Shown here: positions 16,822-25,105 of the stretch, piece after piece | Position numbering within the stretch: the first letter of the stretch is position 1 | Layout: the number at the start of each line of letters is the position of its first letter | Position numbers and translations under genes: made by a program | DNA from: Leptolyngbya sp. FACHB-60 | Lineage (GTDB): Bacteria > Cyanobacteriota > Cyanobacteriia > Phormidesmidales > Phormidesmidaceae | Length of the DNA: 35,606 nucleotides | Reading direction: 5' to 3' | Assembly (NCBI RefSeq): GCF_014695775.1 | Contig: NZ_JACJOX010000048.1 | Coordinates: 1-35,606, forward strand | The notes under the pieces: model-generated | What the model was told of the DNA's origin: nothing | Database searches by the model: none | Seen by the model: the letters and a program-made list of their open reading frames with translations, nothing else

Positions 16822-17313
16822 CTACAGATCGAAGACGTAGCGCACCGCCCCCGATTCTGGATCGTTAGTAATGTCGGCATAGCCGCTTTGCAGAGCGGTC
16901 TGAATTAGGGCCTCTACCCGCTCTGTGCTCAGTCCGGTGTGCAGTGCCACCTGTGCCTTAGAGAGCTTGCCCCCGTTAGCGTGAGCTGCCTTCAGCAGCA
17001 CTAGCATTGGGTCTTCTTTGGGTTGAGCAACCGCTTGGGCCGTGACCAAAGTCCGATCTATCGGCACCGGCATCGCCAGGCCATCTTCGCCCCACTCGGC
17101 CAGGTACTTTCGTCGCAGTTGCTCGTTGCGAGTTTTGACCATACCGGGCACCAGCACCAGATCGATGAGTTGGCCAAAGCCAAACAAGCCAAAGGTACAC
17201 AGGTAAACGAGTCCCAATACAATCTGCCCGGCATAAAACCGATGTAACCCGCAGATACCCAAGAAACCTAGCGTCCAGAGCATGTAGGCTGTTTCAGTTT
17301 TTGCTCGTGCCAT
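16822..17313 (-). CDS. TM2-domain membrane protein
   Basis: 163 residues. Residues 8-60 form the TM2 domain: two hydrophobic segments joined by the hallmark CGLHRFYAGQIVLGLVYL and ending in FGQLIDLVLVPGMV. The C-terminal ~70 residues are a soluble winged-helix-like segment (LLKAAHANGGKLSKAQVALHTG). TM2 proteins are small membrane proteins without a uniform known function. Monocistronic and convergent with the upstream gene. Confidence 0.88.
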   Translation of the reverse strand: MARAKTETAYMLWTLGFLGICGLHRFYAGQIVLGLVYLCTFGLFGFGQLIDLVLVPGMVKTRNEQLRRKYLAEWGEDGLAMPVPIDRTLVTAQAVAQPKEDPMLVLLKAAHANGGKLSKAQVALHTGLSTERVEALIQTALQSGYADITNDPESGAVRYVFDL

Positions 17314-17497
17314 GGTGTGTCTCTGAAAAGACCAATTGTGGGGGGCAGCAAACCTGAGATTGGCTCGCAGCAGTTACCTAGAGCCCATTATAGACAGCCG
17401 ATTTTTTAGAGTGCTGCCCCTTGTAACCGACCCGTAATACGGTTGTTACTCGGTCAACAGTGCTCGTTGCGGCAAGGGGGGCGGGGGAGGGAGTGGG

Positions 17498-20400
17498 CTA
17501 GCTAGTTGAGTTGAGAGCCGCGATTGCCTCCTCAACCGCTTTTAGCCCGCAACCCATATCACTTTCAGCCCATTCCAGTAATTTGGATACGCGGATTCCT
17601 TGCGCGGCGGTAGCATCCCCCAGGTTCCCCCGTGGCACTTGCAGGCCGAAGACGAGCTTTTCGAACTGGGGCAGAGGGAGGGTATTGAGACCATCGAACA
17701 AAGCCATGCGGTACTGTTGGCTTTCCGGCAGGGTTTGCTCAGCCCAACCAGCCTTCATTCGTTCGGAAGATGGCAAAACGGTATCGCTGAGAATGTATTC
17801 TTTTTCATTGAGCATTAGCTCTGGAGCGAAGTCAGTAATGTCATCAATTAGGCTGCGAACGTGAACGTCTTCGTAGGGTGGTTTATCGCATTCTACGGTT
17901 TGCTTGCGGTTGGTAATGCGCTTATGCAGGGCTTCGAGGTCGTAGAAATGCGGTTCTTGTGACCCATTGCAGGTGGAGCAGTTGCAGGGAATCAGAGTTT
18001 GATAGCGGAGGCGATCGTAGGTGTCGTGGATTTTCTCAAATTCGTGATCGATGACAGTAATCAGGTCTTTTTGGCGAACACCTGATACACGAATCTGGAT
18101 TTCGCCTTTGTGATATAGCTCAATTACCTCAGCTCTGGCAGAGCCATTATTGAGCACCGCACCGCTTTTCCACACCAGGGTTTGGGTTTCGATAAACTTG
18201 TGCATCTCGACAATGAAGCGGGTGAGAATGCCTTTGGGCATAAACTCATAGCGGTAGCGCAGCAGCAGGTTTTGGTTGTTATCCCAGGTGTAGGGCGGCG
18301 CTTCTAGAGGCAGCAAGTCTGGAGCGATGTAAGTGTCGGGCTGATCTGGTTTTGGTGGGATAAGATAGCACAGCTTAAAGCTTTTCATTAGCTCTAATAG
18401 CTCGTCGTGCATATCGGCGTATTGACCATCGCGCCAGATTTTCTTCAAATCTGCTTCTGTAAAGCAGCCTTGTTTGTCTTGCACCGTTTTGCTGTCAATA
18501 ATTTTGTAAACAGCATTGGTCGCCCATTCTGGCTTGAGAATGACCCATCTCTTGAGGGTGCTATTTTTTTGAAAGTGGAGGCAGATGCCAAGGTCATGAA
18601 GAAATTGACTTAGCCGTCGCATGTCATCGCGATCGCTGAGGCCGTTGATTTTGCACAGGTCAAAGAAAGCATTTTCGGCAAGGTAATCACGGCTATCGTT
18701 TTCTATTGCTGCTCGCATCCTGGCCCAGGTTTTTGGCCAGGGGGTATCTACATGGTCTAATCGAGTGATGTATTGCTGAACGGTTGTTTTAATTGCTTCC
18801 AGACCTCGATTATCCGCCAAGTTGGTAGCCAAAGATTCTTTGAGGTTGCGAAAGTCGCGGCGTAATTCACCTTCACGCACAGTACAACTACGGTTTTGCT
18901 TCTCGTTTTTAATCAGTAGTACAGGGCTAGCACCGCCCAAAAGCTGAATGCTATTGAGCCAGTAGTATAAGTCAGGATTTTCCCGACGAGTATCGACTAA
19001 TAAACCATAAAGTGATCGCTCAGTCAGAAAAAATTGGTGAATGTTGTGATATACATCTTGCCCGCCAAAGTCCCAAATGCTAACAAAAAAGGGATGCCCG
19101 CTAGGGTGGATAAACTCCCATCGAGTAACATCAATGCCGCGAGTGGAGTCTTGGTCGGTAGACAGCTTAAAATTTGAGTTCAGAAGCTTATTAGCTAGTG
19201 TTGTTTTACCCGCTTCGGGTTCACCAACGATGATGAACTTGGCTTCAAAAAGTGGCTCGGTTTCATTGGGGTCCAAGGTTCGGAAGTAATACTCCAGAAT
19301 GGTAGCGATGTCCCCAGGATCTTCCCGAGATTGTTTTGAGCCAAGGATTTCTGGCGGTACAGGAATTGGATTGCCCCGTAAATCAAGTTTTTTAAGTTTG
19401 CTAAGTTGTTTTATTTCAGGCGGCAACGCACTCAGTTGGTTCGAGCTAAGGTCGAGCTGCGTGAGGTTAGTGAGTTGTCCAATTTCAGGTTGCAGCACAC
19501 TCAGTTGATTCGAGCTGAGGGATAGCGTCTGGAGACTGGTGAGTTGTCCGATTTCAGGCGGCAGCGCACTCAGTTGATTCGAGCTAAGGTCGAGCTGCGT
19601 GAGATTGGTGAGTTGTCCAATTTCAGGCGGCAGCGCACTCAGTTGATTCGAGCTAAGGTCGAGCTGCGTGAGATTGGTGAGTTGTCCAATTCCAGGTTGC
19701 AGCGCACTCAGTTGATTCGAGCTGAGGGATAGCGACTGGAGACTGGTGAGTTGGACGATTTCAGGCGGCAGCGCACTCAGTTGGTTCGAGCTGAGGTATA
19801 GCGACTGGAGACTGGTGAGTTGGCCGATTTCAGGCGGCAGCGCACTCAGTCGGTTATAGCGGAGGTATAGCTTCTGAAGACTGGAGAGTTGTCCGATTTC
19901 AGGTGGCAGCGCACTCAGTCGGTTGTAGCGGAGGTCGAGTCTATGGAGACTGGAGAGCTGGACTATTTCAGGTGGTAGCGTACTCAGTTGGTTCGAGCCG
20001 AGGTACAGCCTCTGAAGACTAGTGAGTTGGACGATTTCAGGTGGCAGCGCACTCAGTTGGTTTTCGCTGAGGTCGAGTTTCTGGAGGCTAGAGAGCTGTC
20101 CAATTTCAGGTGGCAGCGCACTCAGTTGGTTCGAGCGGAGGTATAGCGTCTGAAGACTGGTGAGTTGGACGATTTCAGGTGGCAGCACACTCAGTTGGTT
20201 CGAGCCGAGGTATAGCTTCTGAAGACTGGTGAGTTGGACGATTTCAGGTGGCAGCACACTCAGTTGGTTCGAGCTGAGGTCGAGTTTCTGGAGACTAGTG
20301 AGTTGGACGATTTCAGGTGGCAGCACACTCAGTTGGTTCGAGCTGAGGTACAGCGTCTGGAGACTGGTGAGTTGTCCGATTTCAGGCGGCAGCGCACTCA

Positions 20401-21244
20401 GTTGGTTCGAGCTGAGGTACAGCGTCTGGAGACTGGTGAGTTGTCCGATTTCAGGTGGCAGCGCACTCAGTTGGTTCGAGCGGGAATCCAGTTGCGTCAG
20501 ATTGGTAAGTTGTCCGATTTCAGGTGGCAGCGCACTCAGTTGGTTCGAGCGGGAATCCAGTTGCGTCAGATTGGTAAGTTGTCCGATTTCAGGTGGCAGC
20601 GCACTCAGTTGGTTTGAGCTGAGGTACAGCGTCTGGAGACTGGTGAGTCGTCCGATTTGATGCGGTAGCACACTCAGTTGGTTCGAGCTGAGGTACAGCG
20701 TCTGGAGACTGGTGAGTTGTCCGATTTCAGGCGGCAGCGCACTCAGTTGGTTCGAGCTGATATCAAGTCTCTGGAGACTGGTGAGTTGTCCGATTTCAGG
20801 CGGCAGCGCACTCAGTTGGTTCGAGCTGAGGTACAGCGTCCGGAGACTGGTGAGTTGTCCGATTTCAGGCGGCAGCGCACTCAGTTGGTTCGAGCTGATG
20901 TCGAGTCTCTGGAGACTGGTGAGTTGTCCAATTTCAGGCAGCAACGCACTCAGTTGGTTGCCGGGTGTCGCAGTTGGATAACTATCTCGGTATTTATATC
21001 TCCAGTTTCCGGAGGCTTGAAGCGTTTTGAGATTTTGGAGCTGGCCAATTTCTGCTGGCAGGCTGGTAATTTCGTTGCCGATATATCCATCGTCTGTCTC
21101 TTTCGCCAAAATCAATATTTCTAGCTGAATCAGCTTGCCAATCTTGGGCGGCAGTTCGGTCAGGTTGTGCCCTGCCAGATCAAGCTCTATCCAACCTTCG
21201 GCGGCGGCCTGGTCGATGAGTTGCAGCAGCTCGTCTTGGGTCAT
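17498..21244 (-). CDS. ROCO protein: leucine-rich repeats, Roc GTPase, COR domain and effector-associated-like tail
   Basis: 1248 residues. Residues ~20-95 are divergent LRRs. Residues 96-624 are 23 consecutive 23-residue LRRs of the type NQLSALPPEIGQLTSLQ, then a cap. The Roc GTPase has the P-loop GEPEAGKT (674-681), TRGID switch I, WDFGGQ (Asp725-Gln729), and NEK instead of NKxD in the guanine-specificity loop. COR follows (~830-1060). A Cys-rich CNCSTCNGS segment (~1100) and a tail FEKLVFGLQVPRGN...IRVSKLLEWAESDM follow; the tail resembles an EAD1-type adaptor (inference). ROCO proteins are dimeric GTPase switches; a defence or cell-death role is possible. Monocistronic, with its start 742 bases from the next gene. 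Confidence 0.93.
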   Translation of the reverse strand: MTQDELLQLIDQAAAEGWIELDLAGHNLTELPPKIGKLIQLEILILAKETDDGYIGNEITSLPAEIGQLQNLKTLQASGNWRYKYRDSYPTATPGNQLSALLPEIGQLTSLQRLDISSNQLSALPPEIGQLTSLRTLYLSSNQLSALPPEIGQLTSLQRLDISSNQLSALPPEIGQLTSLQTLYLSSNQLSVLPHQIGRLTSLQTLYLSSNQLSALPPEIGQLTNLTQLDSRSNQLSALPPEIGQLTNLTQLDSRSNQLSALPPEIGQLTSLQTLYLSSNQLSALPPEIGQLTSLQTLYLSSNQLSVLPPEIVQLTSLQKLDLSSNQLSVLPPEIVQLTSLQKLYLGSNQLSVLPPEIVQLTSLQTLYLRSNQLSALPPEIGQLSSLQKLDLSENQLSALPPEIVQLTSLQRLYLGSNQLSTLPPEIVQLSSLHRLDLRYNRLSALPPEIGQLSSLQKLYLRYNRLSALPPEIGQLTSLQSLYLSSNQLSALPPEIVQLTSLQSLSLSSNQLSALQPGIGQLTNLTQLDLSSNQLSALPPEIGQLTNLTQLDLSSNQLSALPPEIGQLTSLQTLSLSSNQLSVLQPEIGQLTNLTQLDLSSNQLSALPPEIKQLSKLKKLDLRGNPIPVPPEILGSKQSREDPGDIATILEYYFRTLDPNETEPLFEAKFIIVGEPEAGKTTLANKLLNSNFKLSTDQDSTRGIDVTRWEFIHPSGHPFFVSIWDFGGQDVYHNIHQFFLTERSLYGLLVDTRRENPDLYYWLNSIQLLGGASPVLLIKNEKQNRSCTVREGELRRDFRNLKESLATNLADNRGLEAIKTTVQQYITRLDHVDTPWPKTWARMRAAIENDSRDYLAENAFFDLCKINGLSDRDDMRRLSQFLHDLGICLHFQKNSTLKRWVILKPEWATNAVYKIIDSKTVQDKQGCFTEADLKKIWRDGQYADMHDELLELMKSFKLCYLIPPKPDQPDTYIAPDLLPLEAPPYTWDNNQNLLLRYRYEFMPKGILTRFIVEMHKFIETQTLVWKSGAVLNNGSARAEVIELYHKGEIQIRVSGVRQKDLITVIDHEFEKIHDTYDRLRYQTLIPCNCSTCNGSQEPHFYDLEALHKRITNRKQTVECDKPPYEDVHVRSLIDDITDFAPELMLNEKEYILSDTVLPSSERMKAGWAEQTLPESQQYRMALFDGLNTLPLPQFEKLVFGLQVPRGNLGDATAAQGIRVSKLLEWAESDMGCGLKAVEEAIAALNSTS
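19373..20959 (-). repeat. 69-bp tandem repeats encoding 23 leucine-rich repeat units
   Basis: Twenty-three in-frame 69-bp units without insertions or deletions. Some adjacent units are nearly identical in DNA (for example the two units around 20460-20590 that both encode LTQLDSRS), indicating recent duplication or gene conversion. Array length is likely variable among strains and prone to collapse in short-read assemblies. Confidence 0.9.
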
Positions 21245-21986
21245 GGCAATTTTGAATTTTGGCTCGGCTGAGTGAGGAAGGGGAAGACAGGGTTTAGCGG
21301 CGTCTTGAGTTCACTACCGCCAATTGTAGTTTGGCCGCTGGCAGCGTAATAGGGCTTTGGCGAGGCTTTGTACCGCGGCAGTGAAGCTATTTACCTTATA
21401 GGCGAGACATATTGCCGTTGCATCGGCGAAGCCTCCCGGAACTGGAATCACCGCCGTGCCGATCATCCAGCGGTGGGCCAAGCCGCTCTAAACCAAAGAA
21501 TTGAGGAAATCGAGTTTCACTCAAGCGTTAACTGATTGGCAAGCCTCATTCATAAGTAACGTTATGACGAAATCAAGTTTCGCTTAGGCGTTACTTAACT
21601 ATGGCACTCCATAGATAAGTAACCTTGCTAAAGAAATAAGTTTTCCGCGAGCATTACTTATCTATCGCCTGTCGTTATCAAGTAACGCAGCCCAATAATC
21701 AAGTGTTGTGCCCAGGTTAGTCGATGCGTCCCCTGGTCTTACCGATGCTCCAGGGCGGTAAACGCCTGTCTCCTCCGCAGTAGTTAAATGAGTAAACAGA
21801 ATACTCAATGCCCGCCGTGAGCCATCAAGCCCGATGAACCCTAAACATCTGCCGCTCGTTCTGCTACTTAAAAATACGCAGAATGCTTTTTTATTTGTGC
21901 TGAACAGAATCCGTATTACTCAGGGGTTCACAGATTAAGCCCATTTACCATAGTCGAAAGGTAAACCGTTAGGGAGTGTTCTACCA
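21245..21986. other. 742-bp stretch without a convincing gene
   Basis: Upstream of the ROCO gene. The left 260 bases have no clear element beyond a weak 50-codon minus-strand frame (21314-21466). The centre holds 63-bp direct repeats (annotated separately). The right 260 bases carry the leader of the next plus-strand gene, including an AT-rich stretch around 21870-21920. No tRNA or recognised RNA was seen. Confidence 0.6.
21506..21720. repeat. Three degenerate 63-bp direct repeats plus a partial fourth, with internal hairpins
   Basis: Units start at gaaat at 21506, 21569 and 21633 (spacings 63 and 64), with a partial copy from about 21696. Each carries a variant of aagtttcgcttaggcgttact in its first half and ataagtaacgtta near its end. 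Because these ends are complementary, units can fold: in the second unit gttacttaactatgg (21590-21604) pairs with ccatagataagtaac (21609-21623) with one mismatch. Confidence 0.7.
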
Positions 21987-22343
21987 ATGGGCAGACCCAA
22001 AAAAAGTTCGAAAGCAGTGGAGCAGGCCCAGCGTCGCGCTGCCGCCCTGCGTTCGCTTGGGGCCAATTTAGATTTGGGTAATGGCCTCACCCTGGCCGAG
22101 TATAACCAGTTGATTGAGGCTGTGCGGGCCGACATTTCTACCTACAACGAAGCCCTATCTCAGGTAGACAATGCCTCAAATAGCGTGCAGGCAGGCGAGA
22201 AAAAACTGCGAGATTTGTCTGAGCTGATGCTCATGGCCGTTGCCGCCAAGTATGGCAAAGACAGCTCTGAATACGAAATGGCAGGCGGCACCCGTAAGAG
22301 CGATCGCAAAAAGCCAAAGCCCCGGCAAGTTCAAGCAGCTTAG
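21987..22343 (+). CDS. Small basic hypothetical protein of a cyanobacterial family
   Basis: 118 residues. The N-terminus MGRPKKSSKAVEQAQRR contains an AT-hook-like GRPKK core, followed by two long helices (EYNQLIEAVRADISTYNEAL; VQAGEKKLRDLSELMLM), the conserved-looking AAKYGKDSSEYEMAGGTRKSDRKKP and a basic tail. I recall similar proteins across cyanobacteria, all of unknown function. The AT-hook resemblance suggests nucleic-acid binding (inference). GGGAG lies 11 nt before the ATG. Alone in its transcription unit. Confidence 0.8.
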   Translation: MGRPKKSSKAVEQAQRRAAALRSLGANLDLGNGLTLAEYNQLIEAVRADISTYNEALSQVDNASNSVQAGEKKLRDLSELMLMAVAAKYGKDSSEYEMAGGTRKSDRKKPKPRQVQAA

Positions 22344-22533
22344 CTTATTTAGAATTTTTGAAAATCGTTGCAACTCGAACCCCTTTTGTCTCAGCCACTT
22401 TGCAGAGACAGAAGGAGTTTTGCTTTGGAAATAAGCAGTACGCTAACAAATGATTGTGATACCGAATCCTATTTGGTTACGCCCAATTTGTATGGTCATT
22501 ACACTGCCATGCCCCTGCCCTTGGGGTAGCTCT

Positions 22534-23508
22534 CTAGGCTTGCGATCGCCAAGGCCCCGTGTCATTCAAAAAGGGCGAAACCTCTGGAGTTGACCAGGCG
22601 AGAGGCAGACTACCTTCAACGCGGTAGCCCTGCTTTATATAGAACCGCAGCAGACGTTCAGCCCCTTCGTAAGCCACGATTTCGGGGCCATCCCAAATCA
22701 CTTCGGCGGTGCCGCTGAGGTAGAGCAGGTCACCCCGGTCAAAATCGATAAAGACCAGTCCAGCGCGAGGGTTGAGTTCTAAATTGCCAAAGGTGTTGAA
22801 GTGCAAGTTGCCCGAAAAGTCTGGAATCGTGAGCGTCTGTGAGTCGTCAATCCTCACAAAGCCCGGTTTGCCGCCCCGGTGCGACACATCCACACCGCTG
22901 GCTGATCCTGCCGACGCATCCTGGTGAGCGGTGGCGATAAAAAAGGTATCGGCAGCGGCGATCATCGCCCTTTCAGCATCTCCCAGCATTGCGAGGGCAT
23001 GCACAGGTTTAGCCACCGCTGCATCAAAAGATTGCAGATCAAACTGCCGCGCCTGAATGTATTGGGGGCAGTTGCCAAAGCTCTGGCCCACCGCCACCGT
23101 AAATCCTTCCGGCTGAATGTTCGTTATGGTGCCATTTAGGCGGTTGCGGCGGCGGGTGTGCAGCTCAATGCCGAGCAAACCAATGTCAGCTCCCACCGCT
23201 AGGGTGGTGTGCAGCGGGTCGGCAAACAGGGGTTGAGCAGCGATGTGCAAAGTGTGGGGATCGGGGGAGGTGATGAACCCCGGTTCCCCAACCAAAATTG
23301 AGGCCCAAGGCTGGCCATCACTCGCCACCGTGCCCACCAAAAGGTAAGACAGCTGGGCAAAAAATTCGCGATGCTGGTCAGGCAAGTAGTCTCGAATGAT
23401 CCGCCGCCCTTGTCTGTTCATGCGCTCCTGCACCCCCAGCCGGGTCTGAATCGCCAACTCCCCCGCGTGGAAGGGGGAGCCATCGTGAGGCCAGCCTAGA
23501 TTTGTCAT
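22534..23508 (-). CDS. Pyridoxamine-5'-phosphate-oxidase-like FMN split-barrel protein
   Basis: 324 residues holding two split-barrel halves. The first contains LVGTVASDGQPWASILVGEPGF, the second AADTFFIATAHQ and later HFNTFGNLELNPRAGLVFIDFDRGDLLYLSGTAEVIW, the flavin-binding barrel strands of this superfamily. Such proteins bind FMN, F420 or haem and usually reduce small molecules. The gene starts 6 bases after the GST stop, so the two are surely cotranscribed, with a TetR repressor divergent from them. A detoxification reductase role is inferred from context. Confidence 0.87.
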   Translation of the reverse strand: MTNLGWPHDGSPFHAGELAIQTRLGVQERMNRQGRRIIRDYLPDQHREFFAQLSYLLVGTVASDGQPWASILVGEPGFITSPDPHTLHIAAQPLFADPLHTTLAVGADIGLLGIELHTRRRNRLNGTITNIQPEGFTVAVGQSFGNCPQYIQARQFDLQSFDAAVAKPVHALAMLGDAERAMIAAADTFFIATAHQDASAGSASGVDVSHRGGKPGFVRIDDSQTLTIPDFSGNLHFNTFGNLELNPRAGLVFIDFDRGDLLYLSGTAEVIWDGPEIVAYEGAERLLRFYIKQGYRVEGSLPLAWSTPEVSPFLNDTGPWRSQA

Positions 23509-23514
23509 GGCGTT

Positions 23515-24114
23515 TCACACCCCAGCCATAAAAATAAAGCCGGGCAGCTGCTTGATGCGCTCAATCCAGGCGAGCAGGTTGGGGTAGATGTCGAGATCAA
23601 TTTTGCCGTCGCGGGCCAGGGCCACGTAGGGAAACACGGCTACATCAGCGATCGTGGGGCGCTCAAACTCTAGCCACGTTCGGCTGTGGAGGTGCTTGTC
23701 GAGCTGGGTGAGAATGTGCTCAGCTTTTTGGTGCGATCGCTCAATATTGATATTGGCCACCTTAAACAGATGGAAAAGTCGCGCATTCTCAGGCCCCTGG
23801 CGCACTTCTCCGGCGGCGGTTGAGAGCCAACGCACCACCTGAGCCAGGGGTAGCGCCTCGGTGGGTAGCCAGGTGTCACCGCCATACTGCCGCGCCAGGT
23901 AAACCAAAATCGCCTGGGCATCGGCCAAGGTGACCTCGCCATCCACCAGCACTGGAATTTGACCAAGGGGGTTGAGGGCGAGAAACTCAGGAGCTTTGTG
24001 GGCGCCCTGCATCAGGTCAACCTTGATCCATTCGTAGTCGAGGCCGAGCAGTTCTAGAAATAGACGAACTTTGTAGCTGTTGCCAGAGACTTCGTGACCG
24101 TAGAGCTGAATCAT
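23515..24114 (-). CDS. Glutathione S-transferase family protein
   Basis: 199 residues. Thioredoxin-like N-terminal domain with the catalytic Ser/Tyr region YGHEVSGNSYKVRLFLELL, glutathione-binding NPLGQIPVLVDGEVTLADAQAILVYLA (cis-Pro, Glu/Asp-Ala/Ser pair), then an all-helical domain with PTIADVAVFPYVALA and AWIERIKQLPGF. It conjugates or reduces electrophiles with glutathione. AAGGA precedes the ATG. First gene of the two-gene unit with the FMN split-barrel protein, divergent from tetR across two palindromes. Confidence 0.93.
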   Translation of the reverse strand: MIQLYGHEVSGNSYKVRLFLELLGLDYEWIKVDLMQGAHKAPEFLALNPLGQIPVLVDGEVTLADAQAILVYLARQYGGDTWLPTEALPLAQVVRWLSTAAGEVRQGPENARLFHLFKVANINIERSHQKAEHILTQLDKHLHSRTWLEFERPTIADVAVFPYVALARDGKIDLDIYPNLLAWIERIKQLPGFIFMAGV

Positions 24115-24220
24115 GGTGAGTTCCTTAGGAAAGGGAAGTGGGGGAGGTCAAAAGACTGAAGGACTAATCCCCCCCACGATTTTGCTGGTGAGCAGCAGGG
24201 CGACGTTAGCCCTGAACTGA

Positions 24221-24265
24221 GTACCGAACGTTCGGTACACAAATACTGTACTGATCGTTCGGTAT
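24221..24265. promoter_or_regulatory. TetR operator pair between the GST and tetR genes
   Basis: An 18-bp perfect palindrome gtaccgaacgttcggtac (24221-24238) and a second copy with three mismatches (24248-24265), 27 bases apart centre to centre. The second copy overlaps a TATAAT -10 box (24263-24268) for the plus-strand regulator. Binding there would repress both directions. Assignment to the adjacent TetR is by position. Confidence 0.75.
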
Positions 24266-24305
24266 AATGTCAACTGGTGAAACTATTTTTTGGAGACGCG
24301 CGGTA

Positions 24306-24863
24306 ATGGCTAAGCCAACTGCGGCTAAGCAAACCTACGTGCCGCCCCTGCTTGATTTGTTTCGGCAGTACGGCTACGACGGGGTGAGTTTGTCAAAAAT
24401 TTCCCAGGCAACGGGTCTAGGCAAGGCCAGTCTCTATCACCACTTTCCGGGCGGCAAAGATGACATGGTGACGACGGTGCTAGACACCCTCGACCAACGG
24501 CTGCAAGAAACGGCGCTAGATGCCCTGAACAGTGAAGGGGATGCGCTGGCCCGGTTGACGCGCATGGGCGATCGCATCTGTGAGGCCTACAACCACGGCC
24601 AAAAGCCCTGCATGCTCGCCTCGCTGATGCTGGGCTCCGCCAAGGATGACTTTCAGCCCCAGGTGCAGGGCATGTTGCGGCGGTGGATGGGGGCGATCGC
24701 CGCCGTTTTGACCCAGTCCGGCATGCCCGAATCCCTGGCCCAGGAGCGTAGCGAAGAAGCTCTAATCGCTATTCAGGGCGCACTGATTATGGCGCGGGCC
24801 ATGGATGATGCTGCCATCTTTGAGCGCACTATGCAGCGCCTGCCCCAGCAGCTCTGCCGTTAG
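24306..24863 (+). CDS. TetR/AcrR-family repressor
   Basis: 185 residues from the ATG at 24306, preferred because GGAG lies 10 nt upstream and the earlier ATG (24267) overlaps the TATAAT box. The HTH is in GVSLSKISQATGLGKASLYHHFPGGKDDMV. The ligand-binding part contains GQKPCMLASLMLG, as in the YxaF/LmrA-type subgroup. It probably represses itself and the divergent GST/split-barrel pair through the palindromes. Its 3' end overlaps the convergent Rof-like gene by four bases. Confidence 0.9.
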   Translation: MAKPTAAKQTYVPPLLDLFRQYGYDGVSLSKISQATGLGKASLYHHFPGGKDDMVTTVLDTLDQRLQETALDALNSEGDALARLTRMGDRICEAYNHGQKPCMLASLMLGSAKDDFQPQVQGMLRRWMGAIAAVLTQSGMPESLAQERSEEALIAIQGALIMARAMDDAAIFERTMQRLPQQLCR

Positions 24864-25105
24864 CCCTCTGCAAACTGTACCGGCTTGCCATCTACAGAAA
24901 TCAGGCGATCGAGGCGAATTTCAGTGCCGTCCTTCAGCCGCAGGTATTCGGCTTTCTCAACCACAAAGAAATCGATAATTTGGCCTTCAGTGCTTACCTC
25001 ATCGCTGCTCTCGGTGCGGTAGTGAATTGGGCAAGTGCGGTGCAGGGTGGCCAGAGCCTCTAACTCGTCGTAGAAATCACAGCTAACCGACTGATACTCG
25101 TTCAT
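24860..25105 (-). CDS. Rof-like (Rho-binding antiterminator family) small protein
   Basis: 81 residues. The pattern SCDFYDELEALATLHRTCPIHYR, a G-x-I-x-D-F strand, KAEYLRLKDGTEIRLDRLISVDG follows the Rof/YaeO layout, an Sm-like small barrel with an N-terminal helix. In Escherichia coli Rof binds Rho and inhibits termination. Rho is generally absent from cyanobacteria, so here it may bind RNA or another partner (inference). The ATG lies within the LLM gene end (23-base overlap), making it the last gene of the tetR-SDR-osmC-LLM operon. Confidence 0.7.
   Translation of the reverse strand: MNEYQSVSCDFYDELEALATLHRTCPIHYRTESSDEVSTEGQIIDFFVVEKAEYLRLKDGTEIRLDRLISVDGKPVQFAEG

Noticed and set aside
21314..21466. 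A 50-codon minus-strand reading frame (starts MIGTAVIPVPGG) in the 742-bp gap upstream of the ROCO gene
   Set aside because: No ribosome-binding site, no recognised family, bounded by stops and short enough to occur by chance; kept only as a note in the gap entry.
21506..21720. Direct repeats considered as a CRISPR array
   Set aside because: Units differ from each other throughout and there is no conserved repeat with variable spacers.
21506..21720. Direct repeats considered as a type III toxin-antitoxin RNA
   Set aside because: No adjacent ToxN-like endoribonuclease gene and the unit length is longer than usual.
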